Assembly (NCBI RefSeq): GCF_000218485.1
Contig: NZ_AFPB01000158.1
Span: 1-37,793, forward strand
DNA from: Aquimarina agarivorans
GTDB taxonomy: Bacteria > Bacteroidota > Bacteroidia > Flavobacteriales > Flavobacteriaceae
Direction: 5' to 3'
Length of the DNA: 37,793 bases
In this document: in pieces, positions 8,649-16,294 of the stretch
Layout: every line of letters begins with the position of its first letter
Position numbering within the stretch: the stretch's first letter is position 1
The notes under the pieces: model-generated
Told to the model about the DNA's origin: nothing
The model's input: only the letters and a program-made list of their open reading frames with translations
Database searches by the model: none
Translations under genes and position numbers: made by a program

Positions 8649-9509
8649 ATGAAAAAAATTGTTTTAACAACACTTACATTTTTGGGACTTTTTAGTTCCG
8701 CAACGGCACAAAGTCATGTTTGGGAAGTATCCAAAGGGAATGACAAATTATTTTTAGGAGGTACTATTCACGCGCTCCGATCCACAGATTTTCCTTTACC
8801 AGAAGCATACAATCAAGCTTTTGAAAAAGCAGAAACGTTAGTTTTTGAAACCGATATGGAAGTTTTAAAAACACCAGAGTTTGCTCAAAAGATGATGGCT
8901 CAGGCTGTTTACGCCGACCGGAGTACGTTAAAAGACCATTTAAAACCAGAAACCTTTGCTGAATTTGAAAAATATTGTGAGTCCTCAGGAATTCCTTTGG
9001 CTATGCTACAAAGCTTTAAACCATTTATGGCAGTTACAATGATTACAGGTCAAAAAATAATGCAATTAGGTTTTCAACCAGGTGGTATTGATCAATTTTT
9101 TTATGATAAAGCGACCAGTGCAAAAAAACCAATCACTTACTTTGAAACACCCGATGAACAAATAGCAATTCTGTTAAATTCAGGAGCAGGAAATGAGGAC
9201 GCTATGATGTTAAAGTTTATTGAAGATTTGCGTGATATGGAAACCATATTGAATCAATTAGTAGAAGCTTTAAAAAATGGAAATGCTAAACATTTAAGTG
9301 ATGAAATTGCAAAATTTGAAACAAATTACCCTAAAGTATATGCTACATTGTTAAAAGAGCGTAATGACAAGTGGCTTGCAAAAATTCCTGAATACTTTAA
9401 TACGAAAGAAGTGGAGTTGGTTTTAGTAGGAGCCATGCATTTGTATGGAGAAGATGGCCTGCTGGAAGCATTAAAAAATCAAGGATATCAGATCACTTCA
9501 GTAAAATAA
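8649..9509 (+). CDS. TraB/GumN family protein, secreted
   Basis: 286 residues with a signal peptide ending at ...SSATAQ (about 21). The N-terminal motif LFLGGTIHALRSTDFPLPEAYNQAF and the C-terminal LVLVGAMHLYGEDGLLEAL are the two hallmark motifs of the TraB/GumN family, whose members are thought to be metalloproteases related to the Tiki family; the two GxxH motifs would supply metal ligands. It is probably periplasmic. It starts 25 bp after the frameshifted gene and may share the transcript, but its role seems unrelated. Length is typical for the family. The substrate is unknown. Confidence 0.9.
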   Translation: MKKIVLTTLTFLGLFSSATAQSHVWEVSKGNDKLFLGGTIHALRSTDFPLPEAYNQAFEKAETLVFETDMEVLKTPEFAQKMMAQAVYADRSTLKDHLKPETFAEFEKYCESSGIPLAMLQSFKPFMAVTMITGQKIMQLGFQPGGIDQFFYDKATSAKKPITYFETPDEQIAILLNSGAGNEDAMMLKFIEDLRDMETILNQLVEALKNGNAKHLSDEIAKFETNYPKVYATLLKERNDKWLAKIPEYFNTKEVELVLVGAMHLYGEDGLLEALKNQGYQITSVK

Positions 9510-9542
9510 TCTAAAATACATATTATTTAAAATCAATCAATT

Positions 9543-9746
9543 ATGAAAAATTTCATTATTGGGATAGTATGCCTATGCCTAAATCAGTCATTGTTAGCAC
9601 AACAATCAGTTCAAAATTCAGCAGTTGAATCGTCAATTATTTCTTCCGAAAAGGTGGAAATGAAGTTGATGAAAAACAATCACGGTTTAAACCACGCTTT
9701 GAGTGGCATCCCTAAGGAAAGACACTATCCTAATTATTATTCTTAA
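9543..9746 (+). CDS. Small secreted protein of unknown function
   Basis: 67 residues with a clear signal peptide (MKNFIIGIVCLCLNQSLLAQQ). The mature part is only ~47 residues, polar, with a Met/Lys/Asn/His segment (MKLMKNNHGLNHAL) and no Cys. It starts 33 bp after the TraB/GumN stop and ends before a hairpin terminator, so it looks like the last gene of that transcript. I do not recognise the family. A real gene is supported by signal peptide, spacing and terminator, not by homology. Confidence 0.6.
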   Translation: MKNFIIGIVCLCLNQSLLAQQSVQNSAVESSIISSEKVEMKLMKNNHGLNHALSGIPKERHYPNYYS

Positions 9747-9796
9747 AATTATTATAGTTGCTTTAAAATAAATTTATACACAAGCATTTATAAGCA

Positions 9797-9832
9797 AAAA
9801 GCTAAGCGGTATATTTATATCACTTAGCTTTT
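9797..9832. terminator. Rho-independent terminator between convergent genes
   Basis: AAAAGCTAAG (9797-9806) pairs perfectly with CTTAGCTTTT (9823-9832), and inner bases add a few more pairs. A and T runs on the two sides let it act on both strands. It serves the plus-strand transcript ending at 9746 and the minus-strand lipoprotein gene. Confidence 0.85.
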
Positions 9833-9858
9833 AAATATCTTAAATTAGTTTATGGTAG

Positions 9859-10648
9859 CTATTGCTTTTTTAAAATAATAATTCTTTCCCCTTCAACTTT
9901 TTTCGATCCCTCTACTGGTTTGCGACATATCAAATGATAATGTCATTTCCGTATTAGTAATATTAACGATTTTAAAAAGCTGTTGATCATTAGTATTATT
10001 TGTAGTTTTTATAAAATTACCATCAAGTAGTTCCCAATTGCTGCCAAAATAATCTTTTCCTTTTGTGAAAAACTGGGTTATAGTTTTCAAAGGTGCTTTG
10101 GTAACTCGGGTATAATTAATATTACCCGTAGCGCTAACGGATTTATTTGCATTAAAATTTGCTAAAAATGAATAATCAGTTCCAAATTCCTTGAAGGTTA
10201 TTTCGGTAGTGCTTGTGGATGTGCGTCCTCCAAAACTTCTGCTCGATTTTCCGTTAGAAACACTAAAATCAATTACATTCCAAGTTCCAATTAATTTTGC
10301 TTCAGTAGAGTTATTTTCAGTATCATTTTCTGATTGTTCTTCTTCATCTACTTTTTCAGGGTCGGGATTGTCAGTAGAAACAGGCGGATTTTCAGCTTCC
10401 TGTGTATCTGATTCTTCTTCTTCAGGATTTTCTTCTGTGTTTTGAACATCTTCATCGCTTTCCTCAGCATCGCTTGAGTCATTAGTATCCTCATCATCCA
10501 CCTCATTGGTGTCAGATTCATTGCTATCAATATTTTCTAAATCAATGATTTCTTCAGATTCTGAAGGCATTGTCGCTTCATCTTTTTCACAAGAAGAAAA
10601 GTGCAAACAAAAGAACAAAGCAATTAAAAAAGTGTAAATTTTTTTCAT
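9859..10648 (-). pseudogene. Lipocalin-like lipoprotein with acidic linker, 3' end frameshifted
   Basis: The annotatable reading frame covers 9893-10648 (251 residues). It starts with a lipoprotein signal (lipobox FSSC, Cys20). A very acidic Glu/Asp/Ser/Asn linker (~22-115) leads to a domain opening KLIGTWNVIDFSV, typical of flavobacterial lipocalin-like lipoproteins (~117-251). The last residues, SQTSRGIEKS, look wrong. Skipping one base near 9922 gives a natural ending that stops at 9859-9861: DMSKPVEGSKKVEGERIIILKKQ, which restores a final beta-strand. An alternative join in the A6 run (9898-9903) leads to the same frame. The protein is probably anchored in the outer membrane, perhaps surface-exposed by its acidic spacer. 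The break may be a sequencing error or a real mutation of the final strand. Function unknown. Confidence 0.75.
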
Positions 10649-10812
10649 ACAAATAGTCTTTACTTTTCTGACAAAGATAAAACTATTTGATAAAAAGACG
10701 TTTTTTTAAGTTTACTGGTGGCAGCTGTTTGCAACAATTTGATAGGAAAAATTAGAATAAGTAATTGTGCTACAGTAATTTATTTTTATATGTTAAAATT
10801 TGATAAAAGCAA

Positions 10813-10852
10813 AAAAAAGCGAACTAAATTTTAGGTATTTAGTCGCTTTTTT
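10813..10852 (-). terminator. Rho-independent terminator of the DUF4197 gene
   Basis: AAAAAAGCGAACTAAA (10813-10828) pairs with TTTAGTCGCTTTTTT (10838-10852) with one bulged A. Read on the minus strand, it follows the DUF4197 stop by about 20 bp and ends in a T-run. Confidence 0.85.
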
Positions 10853-10872
10853 AAATTAAAGTAAGTGAAATA

Positions 10873-11595
10873 TTACTTTAAATTGTCTTGCAAAGCAAAT
10901 ACCTTGCGTAGTACATCAGAAGTTCTTGAACTTAGCTGAGTTCTAATCTTTTTTTCTTCCACACCAATCATGGTATATACGCCAGTCAAAGCCTGTTTTG
11001 TAACGTAATCGGTAAGGTCAGGATTTACTTTATTGGTCAAAGGAACAGCATTGTAGCGGTTAATTATATTTGCCCAAATTTTAGTAGCTCCAACTTTTCC
11101 TAACGATTTTGTAATCACTGGACTAAATTTTTGGTAAAGCGCCGTATTGGTTTTTCCGTTCAAGTACTGGGTAGCAGCATTATTATCACCCAAAAGAATA
11201 TTTTTTGCGTCAGCAAAAGTAATTCCCTTTACTGCATTAACAAATATTGGAGTAGCTTCTCCAACAGCATCTTCTGCAGCTCGATTGAGCACTTTTAGTC
11301 CTTCGTCAGCCATTTTACTCAATCCAATTTTTCGTAGTGTATTGTCAACTTTTTGCAATTCTTCAGGAAGAATGATTTTTACCAATTCATTTTTGAAAAA
11401 TCCGTCTTTTTGAGTCAATTTAGTTACTTGAGTTGAAATTCCTTTATCCAAAGCTTCGCGTAAGCCACGGGCAATATAATCATTGCTTAATCCTGTTGAA
11501 CCCGTTGTTCCCGTTGGTAAATTGTTAACTACTTGCTGCAATTCATGACAATTACAAAAAAGTAATAGGATGGATAGGTATAAAATTTTTTTCAT
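10873..11595 (-). CDS. DUF4197 domain-containing lipoprotein
   Basis: 240 residues. The N-terminus MKKILYLSILLLFCNC has a lipobox-like end (Cys14 or Cys16). The rest is the mainly helical DUF4197 domain: LSNDYIARGLREALDKGISTQVTKL, LPEELQKVDNTLRKIGLSKMADEGLKVLNRAAEDA, GITFADAKNILLGDNNAATQYLNGKT and the C-terminal DYVTKQALTGVYTMIGVEEKKIR. These are conserved stretches of the family as I know it. The location is probably the periplasmic face of the outer membrane. Its biochemical role is unknown. It is a single-gene unit with its own terminator. Confidence 0.9.
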   Translation of the reverse strand: MKKILYLSILLLFCNCHELQQVVNNLPTGTTGSTGLSNDYIARGLREALDKGISTQVTKLTQKDGFFKNELVKIILPEELQKVDNTLRKIGLSKMADEGLKVLNRAAEDAVGEATPIFVNAVKGITFADAKNILLGDNNAATQYLNGKTNTALYQKFSPVITKSLGKVGATKIWANIINRYNAVPLTNKVNPDLTDYVTKQALTGVYTMIGVEEKKIRTQLSSRTSDVLRKVFALQDNLK

Positions 11596-11702
11596 GAGTT
11601 TTAAATTTAAAAGTGATTTGTATGATTTGTAATCAATTCAAATATCAAATTTCAACGAATTTTAAGATATCAGAAAGATTTTTTTATAAAATAGCCTAAA
11701 TT

Positions 11703-12557
11703 TTAGTCAAAAACTACGGTTTTATTGTTATATACCAATACTTTTCGATCAATATGATGTTTAATAGCTCTTGAAAGTACAATTTTTTCAACATCTCTGC
11801 CCTTAGCAATAAAATCCTGAATGCTATGCGTGTGCGAAACATTGACCACTTCTTGCTCAATAATTGGACCTTCATCCAAGTCCGAAGTTACATAGTGCGA
11901 TGTAGCGCCAATAATTTTAACGCCTCTTTTGTGTGCGGAATGGTAAGGTTTAGCTCCCGGAAACGCAGGTAAAAAAGAGTGGTGAATATTAATAATGCGA
12001 TGCGTAAATTGATCCACAAAATCAGCAGAAAGTATTTGCATGTAGCGCGCTAATACAACAAAGTCAATTTTGTAAGCATTTAGGATTGCTGTTTGTTCCG
12101 CTTCTGCAGAAGTTTTAGTTGCTTTTGTTACAGGAATGTGTTTAAAAGGAATGTTGAAGTTTTTAGCTACCGTCTCCATGTCGGTATGATTGCTTATAAT
12201 TACAGGAATTTCAACACCAAGCTCACCTGCAGCATGACGCCCTAATATGTCATACAAGCAGTGTGAATATTTTGAAACAAAAATACCCATTTTAGGTTTT
12301 ACAGCAGGATCAAATAGTTGCCATTCCATTTTCAATTCCGCAGCAATTTCATTGGCAAATCTAGTTTCAAATAAATCAATTGCATGGGCGTTTTTATCAA
12401 ATTCGCATTCCAAGCGCATAAAAAAGGCACTTTCATCGGTATCTACGTGTTGTTCTAAATAAACCGTATTTCCTTTGTTTTCAGCAATAAAATTAGTGAC
12501 TTTAGCAATTATACCCTGTTGGTCAGGGCAATGTATGAGCAATATTATTGTTTTCAT
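11703..12557 (-). CDS. purU: Formyltetrahydrofolate deformylase
   Basis: 284 residues. PurU hydrolyses 10-formyltetrahydrofolate to tetrahydrofolate and formate, balancing one-carbon pools in the cytoplasm. An N-terminal ACT domain (IHCPDQQGIIAKVTNFIAENKGN, ~1-85) is followed by the formyltransferase-type catalytic domain (~88-284). The latter holds the motif INIHHSFLPAFPGAKPYHSA, with the catalytic Asn and His, and ATSHYVTSDLDEGPIIEQ with the catalytic Asp. The order of ACT then catalytic domain separates it from PurN. Length matches the family. It is flanked by unrelated minus-strand genes at distances of more than 100 bp and is probably monocistronic. Confidence 0.95.
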   Translation of the reverse strand: MKTIILLIHCPDQQGIIAKVTNFIAENKGNTVYLEQHVDTDESAFFMRLECEFDKNAHAIDLFETRFANEIAAELKMEWQLFDPAVKPKMGIFVSKYSHCLYDILGRHAAGELGVEIPVIISNHTDMETVAKNFNIPFKHIPVTKATKTSAEAEQTAILNAYKIDFVVLARYMQILSADFVDQFTHRIINIHHSFLPAFPGAKPYHSAHKRGVKIIGATSHYVTSDLDEGPIIEQEVVNVSHTHSIQDFIAKGRDVEKIVLSRAIKHHIDRKVLVYNNKTVVFD

Positions 12558-12772
12558 TGATGTAATTCTTTTAACAAGAAATTAAGCTAGCAGTAAACAT
12601 AAAAAAATAAAAGAAACCTATAGCCTATTTACAGAAGTTGTTTTAGAAATTATACTCAGTTCAGCATTGAACCTAGTACTGCTTCGAGCGATTTGAGTAA
12701 TGTGTTCTCGATACATTTTCCCTCCGCTATCGCTATGATAAAACACTCAATTGGCATAGCTATATAAAACAG

Positions 12773-12799
12773 CAACACCCACGCTTTGCGTGGGTGTTG
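12773..12799 (-). terminator. GC-rich hairpin terminator of the porin gene
   Basis: CAACACCCACGC (12773-12784) pairs perfectly with GCGTGGGTGTTG (12788-12799) around a 3-nt loop. Its GC content is well above the surroundings. It lies about 50 bp beyond the stop of the minus-strand porin gene and is followed on that strand by a short T-rich stretch, so a strong terminator or 3' stabilising hairpin is likely. Confidence 0.8.
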
Positions 12800-12847
12800 T
12801 ATATATTATTGTAATCTTAACTTTTCTAAAGTTATGTATTATTTAGA

Positions 12848-13963
12848 CTAGAAAGAGTAGATAGCACCTAATACGAAAGAAGCTAAAGATTTACCAACAT
12901 CACCATTAGAATCTTCTAAGAAAGTATCTTCTGAAGTTGAATCTAAACGTAATTCAGGCTTAATTGTTAAGTTTCCAGCTGTATAAGAACCAGTTAAAGT
13001 TGTAGCGAATACAGAACCATTTCCTTCATCGTCTAATCTAAAAGCTTCTGTTAATCCACCTTTAAAAACTTCAAAATATTCACCTCTTAAACCTAATGTA
13101 AAAGCGTCTGATATAGCATATTGTGGGTATAACGCAGCACCATAGAATCCAGCATCGTCAACATTACCTTCAAAAGAAGTAGTATTGTAAGTAGCATTTA
13201 CTCCTAAATAAAACTCTTCTGATAGATCCCATCCAGTGGTTAAATCAATCTGGAAAGTTTCATTTTGTATAGCTTGCTCATCGAAATCAGCTTGATTTCC
13301 ATACAATACATTTAAATAAGCACTACCTGCATCGTTTGAATATCCAACCTGTAAACCACCAGAATATTTTCCGGCTAAGTTATTATTTGTATAATCAGTT
13401 GCGTTAAGTATAGCTGCCATAACAGACCAGTTATCGTCAATTGCAAAGTCAGCTTTCAATCCAGTATGAGAAAATGGCCCGTTCGAAAACATATAAGATG
13501 TAGAGTAGTTAAAGTTTCCTGCAGGTGATATTACTTCATATCCTAAGAAAGTGTTAAAGTTACCAAAAGTTAAAGTAACGGCATCAGATGCAGCATAAGT
13601 AACAAACAATTGATTCACGATATTTGAAGATCCCGTAGTGTTTAAAACTGCGTCTGTTCCTCTAGGTCCAAACACTAAATCTGCTACAAATCCAACTTTT
13701 CCTATTTGTTTACTAGCAATTAGATTAGCCATACCTAAAGCAAAACCATCTGCATTGGCAAAAGCACTACTTGGAGCAATTAAAGCACCATTTCCAGTAT
13801 TGTTGGCATTTTTTCCACCGATATTAGTTCGAAAATAAGTATCAACAGATCCACTTAAATCAAAGGTAGATTCAGTAGCAGCTTCTTCTTCCTGAGCCAT
13901 AGCAGCAAAACCTACTAAGGATAATGCAGCTAAGGCTGCTCCTTTAAAGAAATTTTTTTTCAT
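12848..13963 (-). CDS. OmpL-like outer-membrane beta-barrel porin
   Basis: 371 residues with a signal peptide (MKKNFFKGAALAALSLVGFAAMAQ). After a short acidic segment the protein is a series of amphipathic strands: SGSVDTYFRTNIGG, GFALGMANLIASKQIGKVGFVADLVFGP, VTLTFGNFNTFLGYEVISP, and a terminal LASFVLGAIYSF with a C-terminal Phe as in outer-membrane barrels. This matches the putative beta-barrel porin-2 (OmpL-like) group, in which the GNF..FLGYE...P..N.NYS region is characteristic. It probably lets small solutes cross the outer membrane. In some flavobacteria relatives sit near PII and ammonium transporter genes, but none is here. It has its own promoter with a 5' hairpin and its own terminator, consistent with an abundant protein. 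Confidence 0.88.
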   Translation of the reverse strand: MKKNFFKGAALAALSLVGFAAMAQEEEAATESTFDLSGSVDTYFRTNIGGKNANNTGNGALIAPSSAFANADGFALGMANLIASKQIGKVGFVADLVFGPRGTDAVLNTTGSSNIVNQLFVTYAASDAVTLTFGNFNTFLGYEVISPAGNFNYSTSYMFSNGPFSHTGLKADFAIDDNWSVMAAILNATDYTNNNLAGKYSGGLQVGYSNDAGSAYLNVLYGNQADFDEQAIQNETFQIDLTTGWDLSEEFYLGVNATYNTTSFEGNVDDAGFYGAALYPQYAISDAFTLGLRGEYFEVFKGGLTEAFRLDDEGNGSVFATTLTGSYTAGNLTIKPELRLDSTSEDTFLEDSNGDVGKSLASFVLGAIYSF

Positions 13964-14003
13964 AATAATAGTTAAATAGTTAATATTCTTTTACTCGTTT
14001 AAA

Positions 14004-14025
14004 AATAAGTATTGCTACTTATTTC
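14004..14025 (-). promoter_or_regulatory. Hairpin at the predicted 5' end of the porin mRNA
   Basis: A perfect 9-bp inverted repeat, AAATAAGTA (14004-14012) and TACTTATTT (14017-14025), has a 4-nt loop. Its upstream edge falls about 7 nt after the -7 element at 14032-14039, so the hairpin would form at the very start of the transcript, about 40 nt before the porin start codon. It may stabilise the mRNA or act as an operator dyad. The sequence fact is certain; the function is inference. Confidence 0.6.
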
Positions 14026-14031
14026 GAAGTC

Positions 14032-14062
14032 AAAAATAATTTATAGTTGGAGAGGTCGCAAG
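14032..14062 (-). promoter_or_regulatory. Bacteroidota-type promoter of the porin gene
   Basis: On the minus strand, TTG (14062-14060) is followed after 20 nt by TATTTTTG (14039-14032), a perfect TAnnTTTG -7 element. The predicted start near 14025 leaves a leader of about 60 nt before the porin ATG. Confidence 0.65.
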
Positions 14063-14255
14063 AAAATTAACTTAAAAAACGTAATTTTTGCGAATAGCGT
14101 ATTTAAAAACGGGTTTTTTAACATTATCTTAAAAAATCAATGAATTTGATTCTTTTTTTTGTGTAATTTCATAGATTTTTTTGGTATTTCAGCAGAATTT
14201 ATTGTAATTTTTGCTAAATCTATGTTATTTCGATGTTAAATATGGATTAAATTAC

Positions 14256-15326
14256 TTAGTTAGTCAAACTATTTTTTGGAATGTATATGATGCTATCTTT
14301 TTGAGTATCTTTCTTTTCAGCAATCCCCCACACTAATTGCTTTTTCCATTGTATGTAATTGTCGGTTTGATTTTCATTTATTTCATAAATTTCAAAACGT
14401 TTTTCACTCATGTCAGTTAAAGTGGTTTGCTTTGTTTTTTTGAAAATATCCCACAATATTTTAGTTGATTTTGGGTTTCCTTTAATGTTCATTTTATAAA
14501 CGGAAAGGCTGTCTAATTTTCCGTAACGGATGGCAAGCTCGCTTGGAATCAAAATTTCAGTAGCTATTGGAATGGCTGTTGAAAATACTAAATCGCCAGT
14601 ACGTTCATTATAGTCATTATATATGGTAACGGGTTTACTAGCACTTGTTACGTTATGCTCAGCTAAGTACTGCTCAAGTGTGGCAATATGTTTTTGTGTA
14701 ATTTGGCTAATATTATTTACATGTCCTGAGGCACTTAAATATACATAATGAAAAGGCCCAAAGTTTTGTTGCTCACTATAGGTAATGCTATAATCCGAAG
14801 CGCGTTTGTTTAGTTGTTGTTTTAAGAGTGGTAAGCGTGTATGTAAATTTTTAAGCCACAAGCGTTTGTTGTTTTTCCATTTAAATATGTCATAGATTTT
14901 ATCTTTAAAACCCAGTTGTTCTTCTAGCGTAAGCGAAACTATATTGACTACTTTTTGCGTGCCTAATTGCCATTTTAGGGATTGTATACTTCGCTCTTTT
15001 TTTGTGTATACCTTTTGTAGTACTAAGGAGTCTAACACGAGTTCGTTTTCAATAGAAAATACATTTTCTTTAGGTAAGGCTACTTTTAAATTGCTCAATA
15101 ATGGATCTGTGTTTTTTTTTATTGTCAAGTTGGTAGTATCTACAATGGCCCAATTGATCCAGTTTTCAAAGTGAATCAGTTGATTTTGAATCATTTTTTT
15201 AGGAACATTATCAAACTTAATTTCATAACTATGACTATTTTTAGATGGAATGGTAGCTAGAAAAACACAACTTCCAATAAATAGTAAGGCTATGAGGTAA
15301 AAAAGACTTTTTAAAACTTTTAACAT
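14256..15326 (-). CDS. Membrane-anchored SRPBCC plus GyrI-like (effector-binding) domain protein
   Basis: 356 residues. An N-terminal hydrophobic segment (~7-26, LFYLIALLFIGSCVFLATI) is followed by a region (~30-165) with the FENWINWAIVDTT start typical of SRPBCC-type helix-grip domains. The C-terminal half (~185-350) has the pattern of the AraC effector-binding/GyrI-like domain: GPFHYVYLSASGHVNNI, KPVTIYNDYNERTGDLVFSTAIPI and a final IPKNSL. There is no DNA-binding domain, so it is not a classical regulator. It is probably an anchored protein that binds small ligands. I know this architecture from Bacteroidota proteins of unknown function. It is transcribed separately from its neighbours, with no clear terminator. 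Confidence 0.75.
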   Translation of the reverse strand: MLKVLKSLFYLIALLFIGSCVFLATIPSKNSHSYEIKFDNVPKKMIQNQLIHFENWINWAIVDTTNLTIKKNTDPLLSNLKVALPKENVFSIENELVLDSLVLQKVYTKKERSIQSLKWQLGTQKVVNIVSLTLEEQLGFKDKIYDIFKWKNNKRLWLKNLHTRLPLLKQQLNKRASDYSITYSEQQNFGPFHYVYLSASGHVNNISQITQKHIATLEQYLAEHNVTSASKPVTIYNDYNERTGDLVFSTAIPIATEILIPSELAIRYGKLDSLSVYKMNIKGNPKSTKILWDIFKKTKQTTLTDMSEKRFEIYEINENQTDNYIQWKKQLVWGIAEKKDTQKDSIIYIPKNSLTN

Positions 15327-15407
15327 GATTGGGATGATTGTTTATTTAGTTTGGTATGCTAGTTTTAGCGCTATTAATGCACAATGATTAATAACCAAAA
15401 TTCTATT

Positions 15408-15596
15408 CTAAAAATTCAAATACGTTTTTAGGCCAAATAAAAATAAGATAAAACCTACAAAAAACAATAAGATCCAGAAGCTTCCTTTATAAAATTTTTT
15501 GTGAATGCTAATATCTTTTCGATAACTGAATACCATAAAAATTACGAATGCTATAAAAAAGCAAATGGCAAAAATGAGTTGTTTTTGACTGAACAT
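15408..15596 (-). CDS. Small two-helix membrane protein, unknown function
   Basis: 62 residues with two hydrophobic segments (~7-24 and ~41-58) separated by a basic loop (YRKDISIHKKFYKG). This arrangement would put the loop in the cytoplasm. It starts 105 bp from the divergent MazG-like gene. I do not recognise a named family. Support comes from the clean two-helix pattern and from the sense of a conserved small membrane protein, so it is a hypothetical protein. Confidence 0.6.
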   Translation of the reverse strand: MFSQKQLIFAICFFIAFVIFMVFSYRKDISIHKKFYKGSFWILLFFVGFILFLFGLKTYLNF

Positions 15597-15611
15597 AGTT
15601 TGTTATTTTTG
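15584..15611 (+). promoter_or_regulatory. Possible promoter of the MazG-like gene
   Basis: TTTG (15584-15587) is followed after 16 nt by TATTTTTG (15604-15611), a perfect -7 element. The spacing is slightly short. It lies about 90 bp before the start of the pyrophosphohydrolase gene and overlaps the start of the divergent small membrane gene. Confidence 0.4.
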
Positions 15612-15701
15612 TCTTTTAGCTTTAAAAAAAAATTATGCATTACATGTTGTTAAATAATTTCCTTAAGGCTTTAAAATAACAAAATTACAAAAACAATTTC
15701 C

Positions 15702-16085
15702 ATGGAAGACAAAATTAATGCGGTTAAAGAATTTCACACTGCATTTAAAATAGGATACAAAGAAACGCCAACGGCCGATTTAGGTATTGATAAAAATACT
15801 CTTCGCTTTAATTTAATGAAAGAAGAAAATGAAGAGTATTTTGAGGCAGCCCAAAATAATGATTTAGTTGAGGTGGCTGATGCTTTGGGTGATATGCTTT
15901 ATATTTTGTGTGGAACTATTATTGAGCACGGCATGCAACATAAAATAGAAGAAGTATTTGAGGAGATTCAGCGAAGCAATATGAGTAAATTAGATGCAGA
16001 TGGAAAACCAATTTACAGAACTGATGGTAAGGTGCTCAAAGGACCAAATTATTTTAAGCCGAATATTGCGGAAATATTGAAGTGA
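15702..16085 (+). CDS. MazG-like nucleoside triphosphate pyrophosphohydrolase family protein
   Basis: 127 residues. It belongs to the all-alpha NTP pyrophosphohydrolase (MazG/PRA-PH) superfamily, which hydrolyses nucleotide triphosphates or related pyrophosphates using Mg ions. The metal-binding pattern is visible: RFNLMKEENEEYFEA (E-x2-E/E-x2-E type, ~34-50) and LVEVADALGDMLYILCGT (E-x-x-D, ~56-75). The C-terminal part RSNMSKLDADGKPIYRTDGKVLKGPNYFKP is a conserved tail of the short single-domain group seen in Bacteroidota. The substrate is not evident; house-cleaning of non-canonical nucleotides is the usual guess. It ends before a strong bidirectional terminator. Confidence 0.85.
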   Translation: MEDKINAVKEFHTAFKIGYKETPTADLGIDKNTLRFNLMKEENEEYFEAAQNNDLVEVADALGDMLYILCGTIIEHGMQHKIEEVFEEIQRSNMSKLDADGKPIYRTDGKVLKGPNYFKPNIAEILK

Positions 16086-16226
16086 AAAAGTATATTGTTG
16101 TTTTCATTATTTAGTTTTCTATTTAAAATCAATATTTTTTAACTAGGACTCTGAGTTGTAGAAAAAAAACCTACTTGTTTTTTTTGAATTTGAAAACCAT
16201 AGTAGTTGGACTAGACTTAAAATTAA

Positions 16227-16260
16227 AAAACCTTCTAAAAAATAAATTTTAGAAGGTTTT
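16227..16260. terminator. Bidirectional terminator between MazG-like and GH16 genes
   Basis: A perfect 14-bp stem, AAAACCTTCTAAAA (16227-16240) with its complement (16247-16260), has a 6-nt loop and A/T flanks. It sits between two convergent genes and can stop transcripts from both sides. Confidence 0.9.
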
Positions 16261-16294
16261 CAATAGAAATAACACTTGAAGCTTAAAAAATTAT

